Shown piece after piece: positions 33,640-45,232 of a stretch of 64,000 nucleotides of DNA. A program made the translations under genes and the position numbers. Each line of letters opens with the position of its first letter. Positions within the stretch are counted from its first letter, which is position 1. The stretch is from Sinonovacula constricta (Eukaryota > Mollusca > Bivalvia > Cardiida > Solecurtidae): assembly GCA_007844125.1 (NCBI GenBank), contig CM017557.1:62634174-62698173 (forward strand), read 5' to 3'. The notes under the pieces are model-generated. The model ran no database searches. It had not been told where the DNA came from and saw only the letters and a program-made list of their open reading frames with translations.

Positions 33640-33795
33640 TCTTACTCTGCAATCAACCAATTTTCTGTATACCGTATTTCATGCTTATTTCAGGTTATTC
33701 TGCAATCAACCAATTTTCTGTATATTTCATGCTTATTTCAGGCTATTCTGCAATCAACCAATTTTCTGTTTCTTTCATGCTTATTTCAGGTTACT
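33640..33795. repeat. short tandem repeat, about 47-52-bp unit, three copies
   Basis: TCTGCAATCAACCAATTTTC then TGTAT and TTCATGCTTATTTCAGG recurs three times from 33646. Each unit ends in a TTATTTCAGG acceptor-like word, but no exon follows. Confidence 0.85.
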
Positions 33796-34097
33796 TTAAT
33801 TTTTATTACCAATTTCGAACAAATATATTCCCCACTTGCAGCGCTCTGCATTTTTGGTTTGACTCTAGGTGCCCAAACTGAATAATTCAGTTATGACAAT
33901 ATGCAGATGAAAATGTTTTTAATAAAAACAACATTTGCCAGTATTTTAACAGAAAAAAGATACAATGTATATTACCAACAAATCATTTGATCAATTTATG
34001 TTAAGCTAGTTAAGATAACTACAGAAGAAGGATGCTTGGATTTGTTTGCATGGTGTTGTGATGGTGTATATTGTTTTGTGTCATTGTCTTGTACTGG

Positions 34098-34283
34098 ACC
34101 TGGTAGCACAATCGATAGAGTGTCAGCTCCAGGTATGAGAGGCCCTGGATTCTATCATTGAAGTATCATGGCATGTGTTCACAGCAAGCTATACACAGTT
34201 AAAGCAGCACTATCTCTGCTTCAAAGTGGACACCGTCTCCAGATAATTGAAATACTTTTGGTGGGACATAAACCCAACAAAAC
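34098..34283 (+). mobile_element. SINE family B copy with internal deletion
   Basis: Head GACCTGGTAGCACAATCGATA then AGAGTGTCAGCTCCAGG jumps directly to GTATCATGGCATGTGTTCAC and the normal 3' body. About 130 bases of the consensus are missing. Confidence 0.8.
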
Positions 34284-34678
34284 TAATTAACATAGTATTA
34301 CTGAGACATACATTACTCTCATGGCCAATGCTTCTCATATTGTATGTTGACTGAAAACAGTATTTTTATGATAGAGCAATTGTTGATGGGAAAACGTATC
34401 CCAACAATTTAACCAAAAAAACCTCCAAAATACTCTTATAGTCTGAGCACATTCAATTTAAATCCCCCCATAAATTATCAGTTTCCTGGTGAATTCAATT
34501 TAATATCTTTTGGTAAAATGCTAAAGAAAAAATGGAATATAAATGAGACAAAATATATGGAAATCTGAAATTTAAATAAGCAGCTGGCATCATTGAATAG
34601 GAGTTATTTCGAAAGTGAAATAATTTGTAACATAAAAGCACAATTTGTTATGAAATATTTTACTTGTTTATATTTTTT

Positions 34679-35180
34679 AGCTCATATTTTCGAAGAAAAA
34701 ATTGGAGGTATTTTCATGACCCTCTTATGGGCAACAGATTTTTGCACTGTTTTTTTTTATTGTTAAGGTCTATATCTTGAATAAGGAAATATGGCAAAGT
34801 CCTATGAGCATTGCAACATATACCAAAATATGAAAAGGCACAGGGACAAAGGTATTCACACACAAGCCAAATGTAGTAATAAGAACAAAGTTGTGATGAA
34901 TCATTAAACAAAAAGAGCAAACCCAGCAGTTACTGCCCTAGAACTTTCAGTCGGTAAAAGGGAAAAACTGGGGTACCTTAACCGGTTTTACACTGCTGTA
35001 ACTTCACATTTTCTGAAGGGTTTCTCAAATGCAAGCAATGAAAATAAAACAAACAAACAATAGAAATCCATCAAAGATATTTTCTTCAAACTTGGGATAC
35101 TTGTTGACTACCAAAAGGGAAAGCCATTTTAAAAGGATGGGTAACCTTAAAATCATTTTAAGCAGAGTTATGCTCCTTTG
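34679..35180. repeat. dispersed bivalve-type repeat
   Basis: AGCTCATATTTTCGAAG..GGAGGTATTTTCATGACC, AAGGTCTATATCTTGAATAAG, GAAATCCATCAAAGATATT, CAAACTTGGGATACTTGTTG and AGAGTTATGCTCCTTTG follow the order of a common dispersed repeat of bivalves, as I recall it. The overlapping minus frame is not a gene. Confidence 0.45.
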
Positions 35181-36387
35181 ACTTAAATTTTTATCCATGA
35201 AAAGTATATTATACTGTCTGCTGTCTGCTGTATTGACATTATCCCACTTTCTTATATGATTGTTTCTAGTCTTATATTCCTTTGCTTCAAATTCTAAATC
35301 AATAAGTCATTTTTGGCATGACAGTTTCTTCCTGGTCAGTTTAATGATTATTCCCAGTTTACAGAAAATGTGAGAACTGTTTCTTCAAAATTTAAGTCTC
35401 TAAATTTCATAGTGCACTTTTAAGTGAATTTTTCACAGTTTCTTCTTTCTTAATGCACTTTAACGTGACTTTGTCACAGTCTCTATTTTCTGAGTCCACT
35501 TCTCAGTGAATTATGAAAACTGCATAACAACATACTGTTGCCATAATGTTATATATCGTCATCTGGGTAATCTGCTCGATATCTATTTTTAATTTTTAGC
35601 AAATCGATCATTATGGTGCTTAATTTTAAATTTGGAAAAAAAAAATTTTTTTTACAGTGTTTTGTACACAGTTTGTACTGACTAACCATACTAATAGAGT
35701 TCAAAATCATCTATACTAAGACTTAAGTATTAGTTTATGCTGAAATTTTGCCCAAATTCTCCAAATTAGTAGTAAGATATTGTGACATGTATTTGATCTA
35801 GGCAAACTCTCAGAATCTAGCTTTCAACTTAACCAGAACATGTCCTGTCCTTGAAGTGAAGTTATTTCATGTACATAAAAATTCCCATCTTTAACTCACC
35901 TGTGCATGGCTAATTAGTAAATCTTGAAAAGTCTTCTTGTGAAACCAAAACTTTTGTATTAAATTGGAACTGATTGTTCACATGTGTTTTGTTGCCTTCA
36001 ACACTGTTACAATTATTTACCATTATTTTGGTTTGTTTAACAAATGGCTGATGTTCATTGCTTTTACTGTATGTCTCCAGCACTCATGTGAACCATATAA
36101 GGTAATTATGGCCCACTTCTTTTAATTAATTAACATGCATTTCTCAGTAACACTGGCACGTGTTGAAAGCTTTTACAAGACAAAAATTGTGGTATTTCTT
36201 ACCAGGACAATTAATATTGAACTACCATTGTCTGACATTCTGGTAATTGAACTTACTTACAAAAGATTAATTTTGCTCCTGAAAGCTTTTGTAAAGTTTT
36301 ACAAAGTGAAATTTATTCTTGAAAGCATTTCTTAGGTGCTTAAACTGTCTTGTTATTTAATGGATTTTGTTAATGACATTTTATACC
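35181..36387. other. putative intron; nothing firmly recognised
   Basis: A weak internal repeat (GCACTTTTAAGTGAATTTTTCACAG-like words at about 35.41, 35.45 and 35.50 kb) is present. No exon. Confidence 0.35.
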
Positions 36388-36692
36388 AGACCTGGTAGTG
36401 CAATTGGTAGAGGATCTGCTTCAGGTACAGGAGAACCCAGGTTCTATCCCAGGCCGTTACTTACTAAAGTCATTAAAAATGGTAGTGGTATAGCTCCCTT
36501 GAAAATGCTCGAGCAAATATAAGGTTAATCTGGTGTCAGGATAATGTGACTGGGTGTGGTATCATGCCAGGTGTTCACGGCATGCTTAACAGAGTGAAGG
36601 CACCACTATATGTTCTTCAGGTGAACACCGTCTCCAGATAACTGAAATACTGTTGGTGGGTGGATGGTCAACCCAATAAACAAACAAACATT
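36388..36692 (+). mobile_element. SINE family B copy
   Basis: AGACCTGGTAGTGCAATTGG, GGTTCTATCCC (B-box), GGTGTCAGGATAATGTGACT, GGTGTTCACGGCATGC and AACCCAATAAACAAACAAAC. Confidence 0.9.
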
Positions 36693-37405
36693 TACTTAAA
36701 TGTACATGTGTACAAGCATAGATCTTTATAAATTCAACACCTTCTGAAATATATTTTTCTCATTTTAAAGCATCAATAAGGTTGTTATAGTATATTTCAT
36801 GAATTATTTTACTTATAACATGTTACAATCCAGAGCTGTTCATTTAATTTTTGTTACTAGTAAATAATTTTTTAAAAAGTACTAACCTTCTACCCATTTA
36901 GTACTTTTGAACAGGGTTCCTTTTTTCTTCAAGAAAAAGAAAATTGTTATGTACCTTCATGGGACATTCTGAATATCTCACCCCACATTTGACCTATTTG
37001 GATTGATGATATAAACATGATGTGTCATATAAAAGAACAACAAATGCCAAAATTAAAATTATTTGGAACATAAAACAGAACAAAATAAGGAAATGTTTGT
37101 CATATTTTATTGCAATGCAATGTTTTTGACAGTTCCAGTTACCTGTATTTGCAGGACAATCATATTTTTGTACTACTTATTGTAAATTTGGAAGGAAGAA
37201 TTTTCTTAACAGAATAAAAGCTGAATCTAAAAGAAGCACTTTGATTGTTCTAAATTAATAAAGACTGGTGACTGGAGCGTATACAATGTACAACTATCTC
37301 TTTATTAAAATCAATAGATAGACATAAGTTCAAGTTATGCACCATTTGCCTAGTGGGTTGCTGCGGATTTGTGTAACTGGATGTTTCAGTCTTTCACCAT
37401 ATTGG
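36693..37405. other. putative intron; nothing recognised
   Basis: AT-rich sequence without a convincing exon or element. Confidence 0.4.
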
Positions 37406-37612
37406 TTTGTTTATTTGTTGTTGTTTTTGGTAGAGGTGTGTGGTTACATCCCAGCATCACAGTTATGGTCGTATTGGTTACAACCAGCTAATTACAGGTA
37501 GAAAAAGACACTAGACAAATACCTATGTAGAACCACTGGCGTTCCGCAGGTCAGCTGAGATACCTCTTCACAAGATAAACTGTGCCTCTACCAGGACTCA
37601 GACAGATTAATC
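37406..37612 (-). mobile_element. SINE family C copy (inverted)
   Basis: TTGGTTTGTTTATTTGTTG (tail complement), TAGAACCACTGGCGTTCCGC, CAGCTGAGATACCTCTTCAC, ACCAGGACTCAGACAG. Family A copy 37628-37891 follows at once. Confidence 0.7.
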
Positions 37613-37627
37613 TTTGTCTGCCAGTAC

Positions 37628-37891
37628 AGTGGTAGAGCGTCGGCTTGCGGATCGGGAGGTCGTGGGTTCGAACCCCGGCCGGGTCTAACCAAAGACTTTA
37701 AAGTTGGTAGTAGTGGCTTCCCTCCTAACGCTCGGGGCTAAGGGGACAGCATTACGCCTGACTCGTCGGTGTCAGTATAATGGACCGGCCGGGTTCAGTC
37801 CCTGGGCACCTCATAAGTGCCCCTGTGCTATAATGATAGAAATGTCGCTGCACAGTATCGGCAAAAATGCCGGCTAATCCCCCTAATCCCC
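37628..37891 (+). mobile_element. SINE family A copy, 5'-truncated, with target-site duplication
   Basis: CTGCCAGTAC occurs at 37618-37627 and 37892-37901. The element starts inside the A-box (AGTGGTAGAGCGTCGGC), has a perfect B-box GGTTCGAACCCC and the full body. It is one of the least diverged copies, so a young insertion is likely. Confidence 0.95.
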
Positions 37892-38682
37892 CTGCCAGTA
37901 CATGCATTATTATGCTCCTCTGCCAGTATAACCTAGATGCCACATAAACACAATAGTAGTGTTACTGCAATGTATTGGAAAGACAAGCAAAAGACCTTTT
38001 GTACATGTAACAACATTTGCCGTTTACGGGGTTTAGTTTTTGTCCAGGATTATATTAAGTCTGAATTTAGAACAAGTGCTCAGCTAATGATGCTTATTAG
38101 TGTGGAGGCATATGAACATGAGATTCTGAGATTCTGGGGACAATTCTCCATGTAGTGAAGGCTGCGAAACCTTCCCAAGCTGTCAGCATTGTAAAAATGC
38201 CTCAAGCTGATTGTAGAATCAATACCATGAGACGTTTACGTATTTTATATTACATAACACAATGGCTTCATAACAGTTTTATGGGCTGTGATTTCACGAT
38301 TTTCTCTTGTTTGCTATAAGACCATGAACTGTGTCATGCTCTTTGCTTCATAATATACTCGAAATAGGAAGAAATAAAGGAGTTTTATTTTTCACTTATA
38401 ATTATGACTGAACCTGTTATTATTGTAAAAGACTGTTTGCTAAGCGTGTTGTTTCTCTGGCATTATACAAATACAGATGCATTATGCAAGAATTACTTAA
38501 TACTTAAATACATGTGTATCTTATAAAGTGAAAATAAACAAGTTTTAAGTGGTGTTTAAGCCAAAATGTCACAACATGTATTAAAAAAAAATATTTAAAG
38601 ATCAACAAATATGGAGCTCTAAGGAGTAAAAGATATTCTATTTTTAGTAACACTGAATATTTTGTTCTAGAAGATTTTGTAA
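37892..38682. other. putative intron; nothing recognised
   Basis: AT-rich sequence with no convincing exon or element. Confidence 0.4.
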
Positions 38683-38925
38683 TTGTTGTTGTTGTTGGCA
38701 TTCTTCTGTCTCTGGAGACAATGGAGTCTGCACCTGAGTGTTTATTTAGTGGGGCAGCAGCGGCGCTGTGGCTGAATAAGCCAATGCAGCTTCTGCCGCA
38801 CTTGCTGCAAGTGTGGTCCTTCTTGGTTACTATTGGGGCAGCAGTTGTAGGCTGGGTTTTCTGCAGTTTTTAACTTCCCATTGGAGTCAAGTGACTCCTC
38901 CCACCATCGAGAGATTTTGTAATAT
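38683..38925 (-). mobile_element. 3' end of a dead non-LTR retrotransposon (LINE)
   Basis: The minus strand encodes, with frame breaks, RWWEESLDSNGKL and then DHTCSKCGRSCIGLFSHS, followed by DSIVSRDRRMPTTTT. The C-x-x-C-G-R-x-C..I-G-L-x-S-H pattern is the C-terminal zinc-finger-like motif of many animal LINE ORF2 proteins, and the V-S-R-D..M-P-T-T-T end runs into a (CAA)n tail at 38685-38699, as expected at a LINE 3' end. A stop and a lost segment show it is non-functional, and only the 3' end is present. The 51-codon plus frame (starting MESAPECL) is its antisense shadow. Confidence 0.65.
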
Positions 38926-39769
38926 GCACCAAAATATATTTAATTGCAGGCACATGTATTAAACATGATGTGAATAAATAATTACAACAATTTTACTTGG
39001 TTGCTTTGATGGTAAAACTAAGTTATATTAAAACACCTGTGAATATTGGCTTCAGGAACATAAACATGTTATCATTTTATGATTATTTGAAAAGAATGCT
39101 GTTTAAAGACTAGCATTGTACAAGAAGATTGGTTATGTTCATAACTATTTTAATAGCTACACATTCTCCTTACTCTAATAAGCTTAATTGTGTATCATTA
39201 GTAAATATAACTTAAGTTGAATGTACAAAAATCAAAATATATCAGATTTTAATAAAAAAAAGAAGAAGATATATGTAGTTAAAATTATGTGGAAAGTACC
39301 TGAAAGCGCCACCAAGTATTAAGAGCTTGTAATGCAAGTCTTTTTTGAGACTTACATTACATGTACATTTTGGCTCCAGTCAAATTTGGTGCCATTACCA
39401 GGATAATTCCAGAATTCTTTAGCACTTAAAGTTGTCAAGTTTGTGAGCATTATGTTTTTAGCTTCTACAAATGAGTTAAGCTTCAGGTTTATGACATGTC
39501 CTTGTGAGAATTTAGTTCCCTGCAAACTTTATTAATTGCTTAATATTTAAAAAAATTACCTGATATTAATATGATATGCTGACATTTTGAGATATTGTTA
39601 ACTTGATAATATCTTTTTCCGGATTACCAAATGCTGAAAAAAAATTAGTAAATTTGTAACTTAAATATGGATTATAAAATAATACATACTCATTACACTG
39701 TCTCGGCAGCATTTTTAGGGGTTTTGTTTGGTGATCTTAGGAAAAATTTTACCCTTAACTACTAAAAAT

Positions 39770-40095
39770 ACCATTCACCCCATAAACATAAACATATTCC
39801 ACCCTTCTGGTGTTTCCAGCAAGTAAAAAGATAACATAAAAAATACACCACCCTAATGTGTTTCTAGCAAGTGAAGAGTTAGCATAAAAATACACCACCC
39901 TAACAGTGTTTCCAGCAAGTAAAGGGTTAACATAAAAAATATCCCAACCTAATAGTGACTCTAGCAAGTAAAAAGTTAACAGAACACATAACCTACCCTA
40001 TTTGTATTTACTGCAAATAAATGGATAACATAAAACATACCCCTATCTATTGGTGTTCTCTGCAAGTTAACAATTAACATGGATCAATTTTCCCA
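39770..40095. repeat. tandem array, about 49-bp unit, built from a MITE-like end
   Basis: GTGTTTCCAGCAAGTAAA(A/G) recurs with the GCAAGTAAA-type word at about 39818, 39867, 39914, 39964, 40011 and 40061, separated by AACATAAAAAATACACCACC. The same word is the terminal repeat of the TTAA element at 50705-50790. The array ends about 60 bases before a PAS exon. Confidence 0.85.
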
Positions 40096-40158
40096 CTCAA
40101 AGGGTTAAAAAAACCAAAATGACTGCCATGGATTATAGTCTCACTGCCATACCCACAG

Positions 40159-40256
40159 ACATCATCCTGACATGTGCTTGTCTGAGACTTCTAGAAAAGA
40201 CTGGGGGGACTCAAGGGGTGACAGTATTCCGGAAACCAGTGGAGATTTATGGGCAA
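40159..40256 (+). CDS. PAS-A domain exon 3 of the AHR-like gene
   Basis: An AG (GCCATACCCACAG) precedes 40159 and a good donor (GGGCAA then GTAAAC) follows 40256. The 98 bases equal two bases plus 32 codons; the two-base entry exactly fits the one-base exit of exon 27883-27988, with junction codon AAC (Asn). The frame reads IILTCACLRLLEKTGGTQGV then TVFRKPVEIYGQ. This matches the last strands of a bHLH-PAS PAS-A domain: a C-x-x-R-x-L-L-(D/E)-x-x-G-G strand and loop, then a strand ending in G-Q, as in AHR (there R-C-L-L-D-N..H-G-Q). The polypyrimidine tract is weak. Other frames are also open here, so this call rests on phase and motif match. The preceding intron is about 12.2 kb. Confidence 0.65.
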
Positions 40257-40606
40257 GTAAACCAATTGTTGAGGACCAGTCAGAGAATAGTGATGAACTA
40301 TAAAATGGTGATAAATGCCCTGCACTTTGACATAAAGCAGAAGCGTTGCTTTGAGAATGCTGATTTAACAATGGTAGACTGAATGGATAGGTCTTGTATA
40401 GTAAATACTGCATGGCATTGGGTGTATATAAACAGAGATTCTAATTATTTTAATAAAATAAAATGTGTGTTGATTTAATTATCTTTATGTTGACTTGCAT
40501 GGCTTAAATTAAATATGGCATAAAGCAGAGAGGTAATATATAGACAAAACATGGGTACAGATCTGGCATTGATTGATCGATCTGTGAATACAGGGCGTGA
40601 CACAAT

Positions 40607-40920
40607 CATGTTAAAGTGTTAAACAGTAAAATAAAAAAGATAAAGCTGGATCTGTAACACAATCATGTAAAAGTGTTATTTAAATACAAATAATAAAGTT
40701 TGTTCTGTAACACAATCATGTAAAAGTGATATTTAAATACAAAAAATAAAGTTGGTTCTGTAACACAATCATGTAAAAGTGTTATTTAAATACAAATAAT
40801 AAAGTTGGTTCTGTAACACAATCATGTAAAAGTATTATTTAAATACAAAAAATAAAGTTGGTTCTGTAACACAACCATGTAAAAGTATTACAAATAAATA
40901 AAGATGATTCTGTAACACAA
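40607..40920. repeat. 53-bp tandem repeat, about six copies
   Basis: GTTGGTTCTGTAACACAATC then ATGTAAAAGTGTTATTTAAA recurs at 53-base steps (40698, 40751, 40804, 40857). Confidence 0.95.
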
Positions 40921-41271
40921 TATTATAAATATAACAATCGTGTTATAGATGCTTTGGGCTGGGTAAGAATATTGCAGTTTGTAGCATTCAAATCATTTTA
41001 TTATAAATTACTTTTAAAAAATTCTTTAATTGATTATATTTTCTTTCAGAAAGCACTTTTTAAAACACAATAACTAATCATTGATAGTTAATAAATGAAT
41101 GTTTCCAAAACAATTGTGTGCATTAAATGACTATGATACGGAATGATGTTAATTGAACCATTTGCTATAAATGTGAGGTTTGACATTAAACTTTATAAAA
41201 TGTTACCCTTGTATGAGGTAGTTTTATATTATCATTTATATTATCATTTATGATAATTGACTTTTTTTTAA

Positions 41272-41469
41272 AGGTTTTCACTTAAGATATTTTCCAAGCA
41301 TGGCAATATTGGATTTGCCAATACTGCTAGTCATGTATCAGAAGAGACTGTCTGGCCACCCCTTGTGGATTGGTCGCACAACATAAGATTGCATTTAATT
41401 TCTGAGGACCATGACATCAATACTCTCAGAAAAATTTGTAGAGTGGTTACTTGGTGCCTTGAAAGTTAA
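41272..41469 (+). other. unassigned protein-like open stretch
   Basis: Open for 65 codons between TAA (41269) and TAA (41467), without an initial ATG. It reads words such as IFSKHGNIGFANTASHVSE, TVWPPLVDWSHNIRLHL and SEDHDINTLRKIC. Composition is balanced and unlike its AT-rich flanks. An AG (CACTTAAG) before 41287 would give a phase-0 entry matching the exit of exon 40159-40256, but the sequence does not resemble the AHR linker, and it ends in a stop. It may be a transposase remnant, an alternative terminal exon or chance. Confidence 0.3.
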
Positions 41470-41639
41470 TAATAGCCCCTGCATATATATGTTAAAGTTG
41501 GGCTCAAACTTAGCCAAACAGAGAAAATTCTTTTGTCATTAATCTGTTTAAGCATTGTTTTTGTTTTTTTAAGTGTTAAAATAGGAAGAGTTCCATGGTA
41601 AATTTTGTATTATTTACATCATTCAGAAACTAATCCAAT

Positions 41640-41790
41640 TGTGCAGGTTTGAATATTTTAAGGAAGATCCCAGACACATTTCTGGGTAGATAGAACCACC
41701 AGCGACCCACTGGTCAGCTGGAAGACCTCCCGACATAAAAGTTTTTGCCCTGTCCAGGACTGCCTTGGAACCGTCATTCGGCAAAATTAA
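41640..41790 (-). mobile_element. SINE family C copy (inverted, diverged)
   Basis: GATCCCAGACACATTTCTGGG, TAGAACCACCAGCGACCC, CAGCTGGAAGACCTCCCGAC and TGCCTTGGAACCGTCATTCGG. Confidence 0.6.
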
Positions 41791-42384
41791 GGACTAATGA
41801 AAATTTGTAATGTAGGTGTTGTCAAAAAAAAATTGCGTTTAAAAAATACCTTACAAAGACTGAAGTCCTAATAATTTGCAACTTAAACCTGTTTCATTAA
41901 AAAATGTTAAAAATTGTAAAATTTTGTTTATTCTGATATATGGTTTAGACAAGCAATCAATGAATAAATGGATATTTTGAAAACTACTGGCGTGAATATA
42001 GAGTTGTCTTTTATAATGACTTGCCAATGAATAATTCAGAAGTACAGTCTAGCTTTGGCCAGCTACAGAGGGAACACAATTGATTACATGCCTTTATCAA
42101 TCCCACAATGCTCGATCCGTTTTCCGTCATGCTACACTCGCTTTTTTTCCCCCCGCTGCGTGGATCAAGCAATCAAATTAAATCTCAGCTATTTATATTT
42201 CCCTGCCAACAACTGGTCTGTTTCTATTTCTTTCCCATTTCCTCTATTATGTTGTAGATAATGCAGTATTAGTTGATTGATAGGAACGTGGTGTCAGTTT
42301 TGTTTGTCTCTTGGATATTAAAAGTAGTGTTTTTTTTATTATTTTACAATTTTTTGTGAGACTGTTTCAAAGATGCATGTGTGG
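41791..42384. other. putative intron; nothing firmly recognised
   Basis: A slightly GC-richer patch at 42.05-42.19 kb (CTCGATCCGTTTTCCGTC) holds a 68-codon plus frame without a known motif. Confidence 0.35.
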
Positions 42385-42680
42385 AAAATTATGATTCGGA
42401 AGAAAATTATGATTCGGAAGTAAATTATGAGTCAGAAATAAATTATGATTCGGAAGTAAAGTATGATTCTGATGTAAATTATGATTCAGAAGTGAAGTAT
42501 GGTTCTTGAGTAAAATATCATTCCAAAGTAAATTATGATTCAATAGTAAATTATGATTCAGAAGTAAAATATGATTCGGAAGTAAATTACGATTAAAAGT
42601 AAATTATTATGCTGAAATAAATTATGATTCCAAAAGTAAATTATGATTCTGAAGTAAATTATGATTCCAAAGTAACTGAT
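42385..42680. repeat. 18-bp tandem repeat, about 16 copies
   Basis: AATTATGATTCGGAAGTA and variants repeat continuously; edge units are diverged. Confidence 0.95.
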
Positions 42681-43034
42681 ATGATTTCACTATTTCTGAT
42701 TTGTTTTGATTTTCTTTATTATTATGACAAAGTTTTTACTGTGCTGGAGGATAAGAATTCAATCAGCAACTACATCTATTCACAGCCAAATGATCATAAT
42801 CAAAGCATGCTATCACAATATAGGCAACACTATGTATGCTTCAAGTGAAAATAATCTTGCCAGGGTTCACAACCTAGAACAACAAAAAACTAGAGACAGT
42901 AGATCTATAATGACAACACTAAAAGGAAAAAAGAAAAACAAACACCTCCAGACTGTCATATTTATTCGATACTTCAGTCTAGGTCATCTTTGCAAATGTC
43001 AGTATTTTGCTCTTAGCCTGTCAGTCTTGACGTT

Positions 43035-43115
43035 ATCAAGCTTTAGGCAGATAGTTTAGATCCAGATCAGCCAGCTCCAATTGGCGGCAATCTGATCAGG
43101 ATCTGCATGATTTGC
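43035..43115. repeat. palindromic GATC element copy
   Basis: TTAGATCCAGATCAGCCAGC faces GGCAATCTGATCAGGATCTG. The two arms are inverted repeats around TCCAATTGGCGG, the best-preserved hairpin of the family. Confidence 0.6.
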
Positions 43116-43670
43116 ATCCGAATCTCCATTATTATGTCAAGGCACCTTTGCAGGTATATGACGGATAAGGTAAAAGAATTTGTATGGGTGATTTACAGAC
43201 TATAGCATGGGGATGGTATGAAGGAATGGATCGATGGTAGAACACAACAAATATTTTCTGTCTCCAGTCTCTAGCAGATGAGATTTCAGATGAAATTGGT
43301 TCCCAAACGATCAAAGCTCATTTTATTTGAAATGAGATAAATGAAATTGTTTCAAAGACAAGGTCAGCATACCATGTTGGGTTTGATGGAGGGTTTTAAA
43401 TTATAAATTATATCTCCATTTTGGCAAAAACATCTAATAGCACTTGTTATGTAATTTTTCTGATATTTTTTTTTAATTTTTGAACAGAATTGTTCCTGTT
43501 TATGTTGTTGTTTTTTCTTGTTTTTTATTTTTCTTTTCCCTTGCCTAAAATTAATATTTGTCATGATCACTATTGATTGCGGTTGGATGCACAAGCATCC
43601 ATGAGAAAAGATTATTTTTAAATGTTTCATGGGTTGTTGTTTTATTTTATGGATGGAATGTGAAAGTGAA
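43116..43670. other. putative intron; nothing recognised
   Basis: AT-rich sequence. Minus frames here have no known motif. Confidence 0.35.
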
Positions 43671-43852
43671 ATTATGTAACCAAGTAAGTAAACTTATAAT
43701 GTTTTTAATACAGTAAAATGATACAGAATATAAAAGTTTAATATGTTACTATAACTATGGTATTATGTAACCAAGTAAGTAAACTTATAATGTTTTTAAT
43801 ACAGTAAAATGATACAGAATATAAAAGTTTAATATGTTACTATAACTACGGT
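43671..43852. repeat. 91-bp direct duplication
   Basis: ATTATGTAACCAAGTAAGTA to CTATAACTATGGT at 43671-43761 is repeated almost exactly at 43762-43852. Confidence 0.95.
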
Positions 43853-44979
43853 ATAGGGGGAAATTAAGATGTTTTTTAAAAAGATCATTTTCCATTTTGT
43901 GATAAATTTGTTGCCATCACACAAGTGAAGGAATTGCAATTTTACATGCATGCAATTCATGCATATAATCATGCTTTTCTTTGGACTGCTTCAGGCATTT
44001 AAAAGAAACATAATTTCCATCTCACTATTTCCATCAATATTTTTATTATTTTTTTTTTCTTTTGAAGATGAATTCTGAAGCAATGTTGTTGTTTTTCTCT
44101 TGAAAGCAAATTTTGCAATCTTAATGAGTCTTTTGAAACTCATCAAAAGAAGAATTGTGTTGTCAATTTAAATAGATCAGATTTAGACAGAGGTTCCTGT
44201 CCTCTGCCATCTACTATAATTGTCTCATTATAGTTAGCTGTATAAGGATAATTGCAAGGGGGGATGGTGGTTGGATGGGGTGGGTGGTTGAGCAGACAAA
44301 AACTGTAAAAGGAGGCATTTAATTGTACTTGAACTTGTATGGTGTCAGGTATTTTTTTAAATCAGCATGTTTTGAAAACCATTTTATTAGGTTAAAAAAA
44401 ATATTTGGGATAAAACATGTTATTATTGTCATGGCTAATAAATAGGAGTGCGCAGAAATTCTATGCTTACAAAGTCATTTGAATAAAATAAGTTTAGATG
44501 CTTATAAAGCAGCCATGGATCAAGCTTTTTTTTATAAGCAGCCAGATATAAGGAGTTGATACATTTCTATATTTTTGTATTAAAAGTATCCCTTTGTAAA
44601 ACCCTCAAGAAAAGCAAACATGTCAATTTTGTACCTCAGTGTAAATTAAATTTAAAAACAACAACACAGCAACATTTATTTTTACACTTTTAAATTACTG
44701 CAGAAATGCCTTTTAAAACAATCCTCGCTAAATGTCAACATCATCACACTGTCATTTGCATGACTTGTCTGACATTCAACAGATCTATCAGCCATAATTC
44801 TTACTGAAGCTGAGGCCTATCTTAATTGAATCTCAGAGAGAAAAGAAGTATCTCAGAAACATCCTTCAGTGCCATAATAACATGCCTTAAAGGTTGGCAT
44901 GCAAGGCAACACAATCATTCACATGTATACACCTATAAGAATTAAATTATAATCATAATTTTTTCTGAATTAAGGAGGA

Positions 44980-45232
44980 TGGGGCGCCAGTGGCGTAGTG
45001 GTAGAGTTGCGGACTTGTAACTCGTCTGACTGTTTAGCCTCTCCTCGCTTGGGTTCGAGTCTTGTTCAGGGCAAAAAACTTAATGTGGGAAGTTCTTCCA
45101 GCCGACCAGCGGTGCGCTAGTGGTTCTACCCAGGCATTTGTTTGGGGTCTTCCTCCACCACAATAGCTGAATGTCGCTATATTGATCATAATTGGTCTCT
45201 GCGATGTATTTGGAAAACAAACCAAAACAAAA
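44980..45232 (+). mobile_element. SINE family C copy
   Basis: Head GGGGCGCCAGTGGCGTAGTG, B-box GGTTCGAGTC, body CTTAATGTGGGAAGTTCTTCC, tail GGAAAACAAACCAAAACAAAA. Confidence 0.9.

Noticed and set aside
38721..38876. 51-codon plus ORF starting MESAPECL with a hydrophobic segment
   Set aside because: It is the antisense of a recognisable LINE ORF2 C-terminus.
40162..40413. 83-codon minus ORF over the third PAS exon
   Set aside because: It has no motif and no supporting splice signals, whereas the plus strand fits the PAS-A domain in phase.
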